From Tagaea sp. CACIAM 22H2 (GTDB lineage Bacteria > Pseudomonadota > Alphaproteobacteria > CACIAM-22H2), in NCBI GenBank assembly GCA_014444615.1, contig PVXE01000002.1, positions 1 to 64,000 on the forward strand: 64,000 bases of DNA, given 5' to 3'. The translations under genes and the position numbers were made by a program. Of this stretch, positions 27,373 through 36,474 are shown one piece after another. The first letter of the stretch is position 1, and the number at the start of each line of letters is the position of its first letter. Below the pieces are notes generated by a model. The model ran no database searches and was not told the origin of the DNA. It saw nothing but the letters and a program-made list of their open reading frames with translations.

Positions 27373-28827
27373 ATGGCAACCGTCGCAATGAATTCCGCGA
27401 TCAGCGGTCTGAACGCTTTCCAGACCGCGATCAACTACATATCCGACAATGTCGCGAACTCCGCGACGATCGGCTTCAAGCGCATCGACGCGAATTTCTC
27501 GTCCTACGTCTCCGCCTCGTCGTCGCGCTTCTTCAATCCGGGCGGCGCGACGGCGACACCGAAATTCGTCAACTCGCTCAGCGGCCCGATCATTCAGGAT
27601 GCGTCGCCGACCTCGATCGCCGTGACGGGGTCTGGCTGGTTGCCGGTGCAGGACGGATTCACGTCGGCATCCGGCCTGTCGACCAATGGCGTGCGCCAAT
27701 TCACGCGGCGCGGCGATTTCACGCTCGACCAGAACAATTACTTCGTGAACGGCGCGGGAAAGTATCTCTACGCCCGCTCGGTGCCGCGTCCGACGACGGC
27801 GACGCCCGATCCGCAGCCCAACCAAGGGCCGCTCGTGCCGGTGCAAATCAACAAGGATCAAATGCCGGCGTTGGCATCGACGCTCGCGAACTACGCGGCG
27901 AATATCCCGTCCAACGCGGCTGCCGGAACCGTCTACAATGGCGGCACGATCACCATTACCGACGCGAACGGCAACGCGCAGCCGATGACCGTCACTTGGT
28001 ATAACCGTTCGGCGTTGGACGGGACGGGCACGCTGCCCGGTGTGACGGCGGGCTCGACGACCGGCACCAACGCGATCGCCGCATCCGCCGCCGGTACGGC
28101 GCCGCAATGGCGCGCGGTGCTGAGCGTGCCGACCAGTTCCGGCAACGGCAGCGAATCGATCGCGCTCGATTTCTCCTTCGGCACGACGACGACGACCGCG
28201 GGCCAGCTGACCGGGATCACTGTGGCCGGCAATACGTCGCCGGCGGGGCAATTCACCGCCGCCGTCACCGCCGGTACGGGGCAGGTCGTTCTGAGCTACA
28301 GCGCGCCGGGCCTGGCGGCGGCACCCGCGCAAACCATAAACGCCGAGTTCGGCGCCCCGAATTCGGTTTCCGGTCAGCCGTCGCAATTGAATGTCGCGGG
28401 CGGCGGCACCTCGCAATATGGCGGCACGTCGATTTCGCTGTCGGCCGCCACGGCCAACGGCTACTCGGCCGGCACCTATACCGGCGTTGGCATCGACAAT
28501 GCCGGGAACATCTACTCGACCTATTCCAACGGCCAGCGCTTGGTCCAGTACCAGATCGCGCTTGCCACGTTCAACGATCCCAATGGTCTCGTGCGCCAGA
28601 ACGGCGAGGCCTTCCTCGACTCGCCCGAAGCCGGTTTCGTCGGCTATCAGGCGCCGGGCACGGGATCAGCGGGCGGCATCAGCGCCAACGCGCTGGAGAA
28701 CTCCAACGTCGATATCGGCGCCGAGTTCACCAAGATGATCGTCGCGCAACGCTCCTATTCGGCGAACGCCCGCATGATTACGACGGCGGACGAGATGCTT
28801 CAGGAAGTGGTCAACCTGAAGCGTTAG
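27373..28827 (+). CDS. flgE: Flagellar hook protein FlgE
   Basis: 484 residues. N-terminal rod/hook motif (A-I-S-G-L-N-A-F-Q-T-A-I-N-Y-I-S-D-N-V-A-N, about 9-29, then G-F-K-R), the hook core segment R-Q-F-T-R-R-G-D-F-T-L-D, and the C-terminal L-E-N-S-N-V-D-I-G-A-E-F-T-K-M-I-V-A-Q-R block ending E-V-V-N-L-K-R. The last part is the FlgE/F/G signature; length and the flanking genes support FlgE. A Thr/Ala/Gly-rich variable region fills about 150-350. It follows flgL by 19 bp with an AAGGAG ribosome site and is the last gene before a strong terminator. The order flgK-flgL-flgE is unusual. Confidence 0.88.
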   Translation: MATVAMNSAISGLNAFQTAINYISDNVANSATIGFKRIDANFSSYVSASSSRFFNPGGATATPKFVNSLSGPIIQDASPTSIAVTGSGWLPVQDGFTSASGLSTNGVRQFTRRGDFTLDQNNYFVNGAGKYLYARSVPRPTTATPDPQPNQGPLVPVQINKDQMPALASTLANYAANIPSNAAAGTVYNGGTITITDANGNAQPMTVTWYNRSALDGTGTLPGVTAGSTTGTNAIAASAAGTAPQWRAVLSVPTSSGNGSESIALDFSFGTTTTTAGQLTGITVAGNTSPAGQFTAAVTAGTGQVVLSYSAPGLAAAPAQTINAEFGAPNSVSGQPSQLNVAGGGTSQYGGTSISLSAATANGYSAGTYTGVGIDNAGNIYSTYSNGQRLVQYQIALATFNDPNGLVRQNGEAFLDSPEAGFVGYQAPGTGSAGGISANALENSNVDIGAEFTKMIVAQRSYSANARMITTADEMLQEVVNLKR

Positions 28828-28860
28828 TACCCGGATATCGACCGTTTCGGCTCCAACTTG

Positions 28861-28891
28861 GGCCGCCGGTTCGCCGGCGGCCTCTTTTCTT
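28861..28891 (+). terminator. Intrinsic terminator of the flagellar operon
   Basis: A perfect 9-bp stem (GGCCGCCGG / CCGGCGGCC) with a TTCG tetraloop, followed by TCTTTTCTT, starts 33 bases after the flgE stop. It is a textbook rho-independent terminator. Confidence 0.92.
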
Positions 28892-28962
28892 GCACGGGGG
28901 GCTGTAAAACGTTCCGGTCATGCCCCACATTGGATGAAATTCTTCGTCCGGGGACCAACAGT

Positions 28963-30045
28963 ATGACCAGCAAGCTCTTCTCGCCGCTCAAACTCGGCGG
29001 GCTCGAAATCGCCAACCGCGTCGTTATCGCGCCGATGTGCCAGTACAGCGCCGTAGACGGCAGCGCCTCCGATTGGCACACGGTGCATTTCTCGAACATG
29101 CTGCAATCGGGGGCGGGCGTATTCATCCTCGAGGCGACGGGTGTGGAGGCGGCGGGCCGCATCTCGCACGGCTGTCTCGGCCTCTATTCCGACGCGAACG
29201 AGGAAGCGTTGGCGCGCGTTCTGAAGATCGTGCGTCCTTATTCGAAAATGCCGGTCGGTATCCAATTGGGCCATGCCGGGCGCAAGGCGTCGACGCAGAT
29301 TCCGTGGCTCGGCGGCGGCGGGTTGAAGGCTGGGCAAAACCCCTGGCCGACTTTCGCGCCGTCCGCCCTCGCGTTCGACGAGAACCACGCGGCGCCCAGC
29401 GCGATGGGCGTGGCGGACATGACGCGCGTGAAGAAGGCCTTCGCCGACGCCGCCAAGCGCGCGCTGCGCCTCGGCCTCGACCTGGTCGAGTTGCACGGCG
29501 CGCACGGCTATTTGCTGTGTCAATTCCTGTCGCCGATCGCCAATAAGCGTACGGACGAATATGGCGGCTCGGCCGTCAATCGTGCGCGCTTCCCGCTGGA
29601 GGTGTTCGATGCGGTCCGCGCCGTTTGGCCGAAGGAAAAAGCGCTGGGTGTTCGCCTGAACGGCACCGATTGGCGCGAAGATGGCATCACGGTCGACGAG
29701 GCGGCGGAATTTTCGGCCGAACTCGCCAAGCGTGGTTGCGACTTCGTGCATGTCACGTCCGGCGGCAACGGAGCGGCGAATATTCCTTTGGCGCCCGGCT
29801 ATCAGGTGCCGTTGGCCGAAAAAGTGCGCGATCGCGCCAAGATCCCGACCATCACCGTCGGCTTGATCACGGATCCGCAGCACGCCGAGAACATTCTGGC
29901 GGAAGGCAAGGCGGACGCGATCGGGATCGCGCGCGGCATCCTCAACGATCCGCGCTGGCCGTGGCATGCGGCGGTGGCGCTGGGCGAAAATCCGCCGGGC
30001 GTGTCGCCGCAGTATTTGCGCGGGGCGCCGCGCCCGAAAGCCTAA
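28963..30045 (+). CDS. Old yellow enzyme family ene-reductase (YqjM/NamA type)
   Basis: 360 residues from ATG 28963. The start is chosen because M-T-S-K-L-F-S-P-L-K-L-G-G aligns with the family N-terminus and puts the YqjM hallmark residues at C26 and Y28 (M-C-Q-Y-S). Substrate-binding H178 and H181 (L-H-G-A-H-G-Y-L) and the A-N-K-R-T-D-E-Y-G-G-S FMN-barrel motif are present. The C-terminal Y-L-R-G-A could supply the Arg finger seen in YqjM-type dimers. It reduces activated C=C bonds of enones, maleimides or nitro-compounds with NADPH. It stands alone between two terminators; the physiological substrate is unknown. Confidence 0.93.
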   Translation: MTSKLFSPLKLGGLEIANRVVIAPMCQYSAVDGSASDWHTVHFSNMLQSGAGVFILEATGVEAAGRISHGCLGLYSDANEEALARVLKIVRPYSKMPVGIQLGHAGRKASTQIPWLGGGGLKAGQNPWPTFAPSALAFDENHAAPSAMGVADMTRVKKAFADAAKRALRLGLDLVELHGAHGYLLCQFLSPIANKRTDEYGGSAVNRARFPLEVFDAVRAVWPKEKALGVRLNGTDWREDGITVDEAAEFSAELAKRGCDFVHVTSGGNGAANIPLAPGYQVPLAEKVRDRAKIPTITVGLITDPQHAENILAEGKADAIGIARGILNDPRWPWHAAVALGENPPGVSPQYLRGAPRPKA

Positions 30046-30078
30046 TTCAGGCGCGATATCACGACATTTGCCAAACGA

Positions 30079-30108
30079 AAACGGCACCGCCGGAAGGCGG
30101 TGCCGTTT
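30079..30108. terminator. Bidirectional terminator between OYE gene and TRAP operon
   Basis: AAACGGCACCGCC and its exact complement form a 13-bp stem with a GGAA loop between two convergent genes. The A/T ends serve as tails in either direction. Confidence 0.88.
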
Positions 30109-30129
30109 GACGTTGCGGCATCGACGCGG

Positions 30130-31140
30130 TTACAGCGATTGGCCCGCCGCTTTCTCAAGCGCAGCCCAAATCTCGGGTTTGAACTTCGCCTTCCACTCCG
30201 TATAGAAACCTTTGTCGGTGAGTTTTTTGCGGAAACCGCCGACATCCGGATTGGTGAAGGTGATTTCCTTCGACGCGAGCGTCTCGGTCGATTTCTTCTC
30301 GTCGGCGACGAGACGCTGACGGACGCGATCGGCCGCCGCATTGACCTCTTCGAGAACGATGTCGTATTGCGGCTTCGAGAGCCGCTTCAAGAAGGCGGGA
30401 TTCATCGTCAACCAGAACCCGTCCCACATGTGGTTGGTCATCGCCACACAGCGCGAAACCTCGTAAAGCTTCGAGTTGACCAGCACGTTGAGCGGGCATT
30501 CGACCCCGTCGACGATCTTGGTCTGAAGCGCCGGGTAGACTTCCGAGAAGTTCAAAGGCGTCGGCAGCGCGCCGAGCGCGCGAAACAGCCCGACATAAAG
30601 CGGGCTTTGCGGCACGCGCAGTTTGACGCCGTTGAGATCGTCGACCTTCTCGACGCGTTTCGTCGTGGCGGTTTGCCGGAAGCCGAGATCGAGAATTTTT
30701 CCGAACGGCTCCAAGCCCATCGCGCGAAGTTCGTTCTTGATAAGATTGCCGAGATCGCCGTCCATCGCGGTCCAAACGGTCTCGAAACGATCGAACGCGA
30801 AGGGAATTCCGCTGATCGCGGCGTTGGGGGCGACATTGGCCAAGACGGCGGACGTTAGGTAATAACCTTCGACCGCGCCGGAGCGGATCGGCCCGATCAT
30901 GCTCGTGCCCGCACCCAGCGCGCTGTTCGGGAACATCGCGATCTCGACGGCGCCGCTGGTGCGGGTCTTTATGCGCTCGCCGGCCGTCAGAATTTCGGCG
31001 ACCGTCGGATCGGTGAGCGGGCCGTCGGTGCCGATCCGGAACGTGAATTCGGCCGCGTGCGCGCGACCGGCGCGCAGAATTCCCGGTGCGGCGACCGCGC
31101 CGATCGCGCCGGTCTTCAGGAGATTTCGTCTGGTGAACAT
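30130..31140 (-). CDS. TRAP transporter substrate-binding protein (DctP family)
   Basis: 336 residues from ATG 31140. A Tat-like signal (T-R-R-N-L-L-K-T-G, then an Ala-rich segment ending R-A-H-A-A) precedes the mature start E-F-T-F-R-I-G-T-D. Family blocks include F-P-N-S-A-L-G-A-G, the central V-E-K-V-D-D-L-N-G-V-K-L-R-V-P-Q segment (about 180-195), whose Arg typically binds the ligand carboxylate, and the W-D-G-F-W-L-T-M-N region. DctP proteins capture organic acids and hand them to the DctQM membrane unit encoded 50 bp upstream. The ligand cannot be read from sequence; a carboxylic acid is likely. Confidence 0.92.
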   Translation of the reverse strand: MFTRRNLLKTGAIGAVAAPGILRAGRAHAAEFTFRIGTDGPLTDPTVAEILTAGERIKTRTSGAVEIAMFPNSALGAGTSMIGPIRSGAVEGYYLTSAVLANVAPNAAISGIPFAFDRFETVWTAMDGDLGNLIKNELRAMGLEPFGKILDLGFRQTATTKRVEKVDDLNGVKLRVPQSPLYVGLFRALGALPTPLNFSEVYPALQTKIVDGVECPLNVLVNSKLYEVSRCVAMTNHMWDGFWLTMNPAFLKRLSKPQYDIVLEEVNAAADRVRQRLVADEKKSTETLASKEITFTNPDVGGFRKKLTDKGFYTEWKAKFKPEIWAALEKAAGQSL

Positions 31141-31190
31141 TCGGGTGTCCTCCCTGATTTTCAGTGAATGTTTGGCATGATCGAGAAAGC

Positions 31191-33068
31191 TCAGAGTATT
31201 CGTGTCGTCGTGATCGGCAGCGCCGCGATGATGACGAGCCCGACGAGAAGGGCGGCGAGATAGACCATGAACGGCCGCATGCCTTCGCGCGGGTCGACGT
31301 TGGAAACCGCGCAAGCGATGAAATAGCCGACGCCGAATGGCGGCGTGAACAAGCCGATCCCCATTGCGAAGACGGTGACGACGGCGTAGTGCACGGGATC
31401 GATGCCCAAAGGCGCGGCGGCCGGGAACAACAACGGTGCGAACAGGACCATCGCGGGCAGACCTTCGAGCGCGGCCCCCAGCACGATGAACAGGACGATG
31501 GAGATCGCCATAAATCCGATGGCGCCGCCGGGAACCGACAACGCCAGTTGCGCGACCTGCTGCGAGAAGCCGGATTGCGCCAGCGCGAAGGACATTCCGG
31601 TCACGCCCGCAAGCACCAGCAGAATGGACGCGGTGAGCGACGCTGAATCGACGCAGGAAATCCAAAAGCGCCGCAGGAAAGCCGGAAGTTCCTTATAGTT
31701 CACCAAGACGCCGAGGATCACGGCGTAGGCGACGCCGATCGTCGCGACCTCCGTCGCCGTTGCGATGCCTTCGACCACGGCGCTGCGGATGATGAACGGC
31801 AAGGCGATGGCGGGCGACGAAGTTACCAGCAGTTTGAGGACCGCCGGCAGCGACGGCCGCGCTTGGGGCACGTGATGGTCGTCGCGGCTGCGGAAGAAGA
31901 CGACGACGCACAGAATGGCCGCCATGACGATCGCGGGAAGAAGCCCGCCGGCGAACAACGCTTGGATCGAGACGGTCGTGACGGAGCCGATCGCGATCAG
32001 AACGATGCTCGGCGGGATCGTTTCCGACTGAATTCCCGTGGCCGTCAGCAAGGCCACGGCATCGCCGGGCCGATGGCCGCGTTTGCGCATCTCGGGCAGC
32101 AGCGACGGTGCGACGGCGGCCATGTCGGCGGCCTTCGATCCGGAAATTCCCGACATCAGGAACATCGCGATGATCATCACGTAGTTAAGGCCGCCGCGCA
32201 GATTGCCGACCAGTAATCCCAGAAAACCGACAAGGGCTTTGGCCATTCCCGTGATGCCCATCAGCGAGCCCAGCAAGATAAAGCCCGGGATCGACAGCAT
32301 CAGAATGGAGGTCAATCCCGCTTCCATCCGCGCCGCGACGACGGAAACCGGGCTCATGCTCGCAAGGCCCATATAGCTGTATGTCGAGAGCAGGAACGCC
32401 GCCGCGATGGGGAATCCGGACAGAATGCTGCCGCCCAGGATCACGACGAAGAACACGACCAGATTGAGCTTGCCGATCTGCGGCGTGGCCAAGCCGCCCA
32501 GATACGCGACGGCGCCGAATGCCGCGACCAGGAGTATCGCGGGCAGAAGAATGTCCTTCTTCGGCGTGTTCACGAACTTGACGAACGCCATGAATGTGAG
32601 CGCGGCACAGCCGACCGGAATCGCCGCACCCTGATAGAACATCGAGATGTCGAGGGCCGGGCTTCCGATGATGGCGCCGTCTTCCGCGTGGACGATCCCT
32701 GGATGAACGAGCGCGCCGAATACGACGATCTCGCCCATATTGGCCGCCAGCTCCAGAATCCGGCGCGTTCGCGGCCTGGCCAAGCCGACGATGAGCGTCA
32801 TCGCCATATGCTGGGAGCGGTGATAGGCGACGATCGAGCCGAAGATCGTCAGCCAAATGAAATTGAGCGCGACCAGATCGTCGATCCAGGTCAACGGATA
32901 ATGCATCACATAGCGCGACGTGACGCTGGCGAGTAAAAATACGGTGATCGAAAGGATAAGAACGCCCGAAAGGATCTCGCTCGCCGCGACGAACGCGTCG
33001 CGCAGTTTGACGAGCCAGCCCGACGGGTTGCCCACGCGAATTTCCGTATCCTTCACCGTGCCGTCCAT
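31191..33068 (-). CDS. Fused DctQ-DctM TRAP transporter permease
   Basis: 625 residues from ATG 33068, chosen for its GGGAGGG ribosome site. The frame is open to 33167, but that extension is polar and uncharacteristic. Residues about 25-165 are a four-helix DctQ small subunit (Y-P-L-T-W-I-D-D-L-V-A-L-N-F-I-W motif). Residues about 200-620 are the 12-helix DctM subunit with G-F-P-I-A-A-A-F, a segment G-S-K-A-A-D-M-A-A-V, and E-T-I-P-P-S-I-V-L-I-A-I-G. QM fusions are a known minority form. It uses a sodium or proton gradient to import the DctP ligand. The amidohydrolase gene on the other side of the promoter region may act on that ligand. Confidence 0.92.
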   Translation of the reverse strand: MDGTVKDTEIRVGNPSGWLVKLRDAFVAASEILSGVLILSITVFLLASVTSRYVMHYPLTWIDDLVALNFIWLTIFGSIVAYHRSQHMAMTLIVGLARPRTRRILELAANMGEIVVFGALVHPGIVHAEDGAIIGSPALDISMFYQGAAIPVGCAALTFMAFVKFVNTPKKDILLPAILLVAAFGAVAYLGGLATPQIGKLNLVVFFVVILGGSILSGFPIAAAFLLSTYSYMGLASMSPVSVVAARMEAGLTSILMLSIPGFILLGSLMGITGMAKALVGFLGLLVGNLRGGLNYVMIIAMFLMSGISGSKAADMAAVAPSLLPEMRKRGHRPGDAVALLTATGIQSETIPPSIVLIAIGSVTTVSIQALFAGGLLPAIVMAAILCVVVFFRSRDDHHVPQARPSLPAVLKLLVTSSPAIALPFIIRSAVVEGIATATEVATIGVAYAVILGVLVNYKELPAFLRRFWISCVDSASLTASILLVLAGVTGMSFALAQSGFSQQVAQLALSVPGGAIGFMAISIVLFIVLGAALEGLPAMVLFAPLLFPAAAPLGIDPVHYAVVTVFAMGIGLFTPPFGVGYFIACAVSNVDPREGMRPFMVYLAALLVGLVIIAALPITTTRIL

Positions 33069-33408
33069 CGTTTTCGTCCCTCCCGGGCCGGCCGCGTCCG
33101 GTAATTGGTCGAAACCGTGCGCACGGCGCCCGCATCCGGGCATCAGGCGTGGTTCTCGAATAAACAAATCCAGCCTATAGCGGTCGCCAAGTTAGTCCCC
33201 CGCGACCGGGCAAACCGCAATTGGGGAATGTCCGGTTTTCGACTGGTGAAATAGGAGTGCTGAGAAGATCGACGGCCTGACCGCGCCGTCACCGCGTCAT
33301 ACGGCCCGTATTTCAGCGATTGAAACCGGGGGCCAGGGGGATGGCCGGGGGGGCGTGTTCGTCTATGATCGGCCGAGGTCGTCTTGGCGCCCGCGACAGA
33401 GGCATGGA
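33069..33408. promoter_or_regulatory. Divergent promoter region, TRAP operon and amidohydrolase
   Basis: This 340-bp gap holds no gene. A perfect 12-bp palindrome CCGTGCGCACGG (33115-33126) lies 47 bp before the TRAP start and could be an operator. The right part has G-rich runs near 33330-33355. No promoter elements could be assigned reliably. Confidence 0.4.
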
Positions 33409-34230
33409 ATGAACGCAAAGCTCGTAGTCGACGATGAACCGCCTTTGGTCGACACGCATTTTCATATCTATACGACCGACCTGCCATTGGCGCGGGATTC
33501 TTGGTACAAGCCGCCGGAAGACGCAGGCGCGGATCGCCTGATCAAGCTGCTGGATGACCACGGCATCATGCTGGGCGTCGTCGCCGCAGCCAGTTTGCAC
33601 GGCGAGTATAACGATCACGTGCGGGACGCGTTGCGCCGCCATCGCCGGCTGCGCGCGACTGCGATCGTTTCGCCGGATATCAGCGTCTATGAGCTCGAGC
33701 GTATGCGCGACGACGGTTTCGTCGGTATTCGCCTGATGTGGCGATTGCTCGACAACCCGCCCGACATCACGTCGCCCGAATATCGCCGGCTGCTGCGGCG
33801 CGTCGCCGATCTCGGCTGGCATGTCCATGTCATCGAGCGTCCCGATCGGCTGCCGACGATGATGAAGGAGATCGCCGACGCCGGTGCGCGTCTGGTTATC
33901 GACCATATGGGATTGCCGGAGTCAGGCGACGGGCTGAACGATCTCGGGTTTCGCCATGTGCTGGCCGCGCTCGATCGCGGCAACACCTGGGTCAAGCTCT
34001 CGGCCGGCTATCGCTTTAAGCCGGCATCCTCCGCACCCCTATACGCGCAAGAACTCGTGCGCCGCACCGGCGGCGAAAGATTGGTGTGGGCGAGCGACTG
34101 GCCGTTCGCGGCATTCGAGAATCGCTTCACGTATACCGAGGCGGTCGCGGCCCTGACCGAATGGGTGCCCGATCCCGCCATTCGCCGCCGCATCGGCGGG
34201 CGCAACGCGCTCGAGCTCTATTTCAAGTGA
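33409..34230 (+). CDS. Amidohydrolase-2 family metal-dependent hydrolase (PDC-hydrolase-like)
   Basis: 273 residues from ATG 33409 with an AGAGG ribosome site. The metal-site residues of the amidohydrolase_2 (PF04909) TIM barrel are visible: H-x-H (D-T-H17-F-H19), H in H-V-H-V-I-E, V-I-D-H-M-G and the D of A-S-D-W-P-F. The closest described relatives hydrolyse lactones such as 2-pyrone-4,6-dicarboxylate or sugar lactones; others decarboxylate. It is divergent from the TRAP operon and convergent with the 13-gene sugar-acid operon, ten bases from its last gene, so it could serve either. A lactone ring-opening role is inferred. Confidence 0.82.
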   Translation: MNAKLVVDDEPPLVDTHFHIYTTDLPLARDSWYKPPEDAGADRLIKLLDDHGIMLGVVAAASLHGEYNDHVRDALRRHRRLRATAIVSPDISVYELERMRDDGFVGIRLMWRLLDNPPDITSPEYRRLLRRVADLGWHVHVIERPDRLPTMMKEIADAGARLVIDHMGLPESGDGLNDLGFRHVLAALDRGNTWVKLSAGYRFKPASSAPLYAQELVRRTGGERLVWASDWPFAAFENRFTYTEAVAALTEWVPDPAIRRRIGGRNALELYFK

Positions 34231-34240
34231 GCGGAGGCGC

Positions 34241-35284
34241 TTAGGCGCCGAACTCGCGGATCTGACCGACGACCAGCACGTGCTGACCTTGGCGGACGGG
34301 CGCACGCCACGCTTGTGCGATCACCACGCCGTCGACACCCGCCCGGATCGGTTCGGGGGCCAAGTCGATGCGTTCGAAATCATGCAGCAGGCCGATCGTC
34401 TCGCCCTTGCGGACTTCAGCCCCGCAATCGAATAGCGGCTCGTACAGACCGCCGAATGGGGCGGGGACGAAACATTCGCGGTCGACCATCTCGGCCCGAC
34501 GTTGCGTGCCGTCGGCATGCGCGCCGATCTTCTCGATTTTGCCGTCAAGCTGGCCATGGTGGATCGCGGCGGCGAGCACGCCTTGGCGGGCGTAGCGCAC
34601 GCCGGCGGGTTGCAGCGCTTCGCCCCAGCCGAGCTCGCAGCCGACGGTGATCTTGCCCATCGCCTCGGCCTCGCTGGTCAGCAGACCTGGCGTCTCATTC
34701 TGATAGGTGATGACCAGCGGGGTCGCGAACCAGCATGCCGTATCCTCGATCGCCTTGCCTTGCACGGGGTCGGGGATCGGGTGGAAGCTGGCGCACGGGA
34801 TGAAACGCGCGACTTGGCCGCCCGCGTGAAGGTCGAGCACGACATGCACCCGCGGAAAAATCGTCTCGCGCACGAACCGCGCGATGCGATGGGTGATGCC
34901 ACGGCGGCCGGGTTCGATCCCGGCGCCTGGAATGAAGGCGCGGTTGAGATTGACGCCGTCGTCCTGGGTCGAATCGCGCGTTCCGGCCATGAAGGCGGCG
35001 ACGTTGAGGACGGGTACGAGTACGATCCGCCCGCGCACGCGCGAAATATCGATCTCACCCGTCAGCTTCTTGATCGCGACCGGACCTTCGTATTCGTTGC
35101 CGTGATTGGAGCCGAAGGCGACCAAACCCTGGCCCGGCTTCGCTTCGGGCCCGACGAACACGGTCAGCGGGATCAGGTGATCGCCCCAAATCGAATCGTG
35201 TTCGAGCGCCACGTAATAGTCGCGCTTGCCCGGCGTATCGAAATCGATCTCGGCGGGGCGGACGATCGGGCGGGTCGCGGCCAT
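34241..35284 (-). CDS. Succinylglutamate desuccinylase/aspartoacylase family deacylase
   Basis: 347 residues from ATG 35284. It is an M14-like zinc hydrolase with ligands H61 and E64 (S-N-H-G-N-E-Y-E-G) and H153 (L-D-L-H-A-G-G), a substrate-binding N-L-N-R (112-115) and the catalytic Glu in V-G-C-E-L-G-W-G-E. The C-terminal ~90 residues form the beta-rich extension seen in AstE/DoeB-like members (V-D-R-E-C-F-V-P-A-P...G-V-D-G-V-V). These enzymes cleave N-acyl amides of small acids, such as N-acetyl-diaminobutyrate, N-acetylaspartate or succinylglutamate. Last gene of the 13-gene operon; suggests that the imported compound carries an acyl amide. Substrate unknown. Confidence 0.85.
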   Translation of the reverse strand: MAATRPIVRPAEIDFDTPGKRDYYVALEHDSIWGDHLIPLTVFVGPEAKPGQGLVAFGSNHGNEYEGPVAIKKLTGEIDISRVRGRIVLVPVLNVAAFMAGTRDSTQDDGVNLNRAFIPGAGIEPGRRGITHRIARFVRETIFPRVHVVLDLHAGGQVARFIPCASFHPIPDPVQGKAIEDTACWFATPLVITYQNETPGLLTSEAEAMGKITVGCELGWGEALQPAGVRYARQGVLAAAIHHGQLDGKIEKIGAHADGTQRRAEMVDRECFVPAPFGGLYEPLFDCGAEVRKGETIGLLHDFERIDLAPEPIRAGVDGVVIAQAWRAPVRQGQHVLVVGQIREFGA

Positions 35285-35295
35285 CTTATCGCTCC

Positions 35296-36474
35296 TCAAT
35301 TCACGCGATGCGCTTGGACGAATCTCTCGTCGACCGTCACGCCGATATCGACGGTATCGGGAATGGCGAGGAAGCCGTCGGCGTCGAGTTTGAACGGCGC
35401 TTTGGCGATACCGCCGGTCAATGCGCTTTGACTGACATTGAACTCGACCAGCGGCGCTTCCTTCAGCGTCGACAAGAATTGCAGGCTGTGCCCGGTCAGC
35501 AGATGCGTCAACCACGAATGCGTGACGAGCAGAATGCCCGCCTTCTCCGCCATGCGCGCGATGTCGCGCGCCACGGTCAAGCCGCCGCAGCGCGTAAGAT
35601 CGGGTTGAATCACGTCGACGGCACCACAGCCGATGAAACGCTCGAACTCCCATGTCGTCGCGACCTGCTCGCCGGCGGCGAGTTTCACCGGGCTTTCCTT
35701 GCGCACGGCCGCGTAGGTATCGAAATCCTCGGGGTGGATGAAATCCTCGACCCAATAGACCTTGTATTCGGCGAGCCAGTTGCACAAACGCAGCGCTTGG
35801 TCGCGCGTACGCGGGGTCCAGCGTTCCGGCTTCGACCAGCCGGCCGGATACCAGCCAGGATCGACCATCAACAGCCGATCCGGCCCCAGCGTTTCGCGCG
35901 CGGCAGCGACCAGTTCGCGGTCGCGGCCTTCGTCTTCGCCGAACACGCCCCAGCCGAATTTCACGGCCGTGAAGCCCTTGTCCATATAGCCCCGCGCGGC
36001 GTCCCGCATCCCGGCGGGCGTGGCGCGGAACAAGGTGGAAGCATAAGCGCGGATGCGGTCGCGTTTGCGCCCGCCCAGCAAGGCCGCCAGCGGCTTGCCG
36101 GCCGCTTGCGCCTTGATCGACCACAGCGCGTTGTCGATCGCCGACATGCATTGGATCGCGATGCCGCGCCGACCGTAATAGGCGCTGCCGATGTATAGCT
36201 TGTTCCAGATGCGCGTCGTATCGGTCGGGTCTTCGCCGATCAGCAGATCGCCCAGCGCCTTGAAACCCAGGATCGACATGCCGGGACCGCCGATGATCGC
36301 CGCGGCGGCGGAGGCGAGGGTTTCGATATCGCCCCAGCCGACCAAGCCTTGGTCGGTCGTGATCTTGACGATCAATTGCCAATCGCCGTTGTCGACCGCT
36401 TCTTCGCCGCCTTGCGTGGCGATATAGGTTTGTTCGCCGCGCAGCAGGATCGGATCGACGGCAACGATCTTCAT
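35296..36474 (-). CDS. Mandelate racemase/enolase-superfamily dehydratase, second copy
   Basis: 392 residues from ATG 36474, overlapping the upstream ABC gene by 4 bp. N-terminal capping domain, then a modified TIM barrel with candidate catalytic Lys K172 (A-V-K-F-G-W-G) and Mg ligands D205 (V-D-P-G-W), E243 (V-E-D-F) and E269 (A-G-E-Q). The general-base His-Asp dyad is H319 (V-T-H-S-W) with D292. In mandelate racemase the Lys lies in K-x-K; here the second Lys is Gly. This residue set fits an acid-sugar dehydratase or epimerase. It differs clearly from the other family member in this operon (47117-48337), so two successive or alternative sugar acids are probably handled. Confidence 0.88.
   Translation of the reverse strand: MKIVAVDPILLRGEQTYIATQGGEEAVDNGDWQLIVKITTDQGLVGWGDIETLASAAAAIIGGPGMSILGFKALGDLLIGEDPTDTTRIWNKLYIGSAYYGRRGIAIQCMSAIDNALWSIKAQAAGKPLAALLGGRKRDRIRAYASTLFRATPAGMRDAARGYMDKGFTAVKFGWGVFGEDEGRDRELVAAARETLGPDRLLMVDPGWYPAGWSKPERWTPRTRDQALRLCNWLAEYKVYWVEDFIHPEDFDTYAAVRKESPVKLAAGEQVATTWEFERFIGCGAVDVIQPDLTRCGGLTVARDIARMAEKAGILLVTHSWLTHLLTGHSLQFLSTLKEAPLVEFNVSQSALTGGIAKAPFKLDADGFLAIPDTVDIGVTVDERFVQAHRVN

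Noticed and set aside
33409..34230. Missing ACMS decarboxylase for the 3-hydroxyanthranilate locus
   Set aside because: Same superfamily, but the motif pattern resembles lactone hydrolases, and it lies more than 14 kb away, beside other operons.
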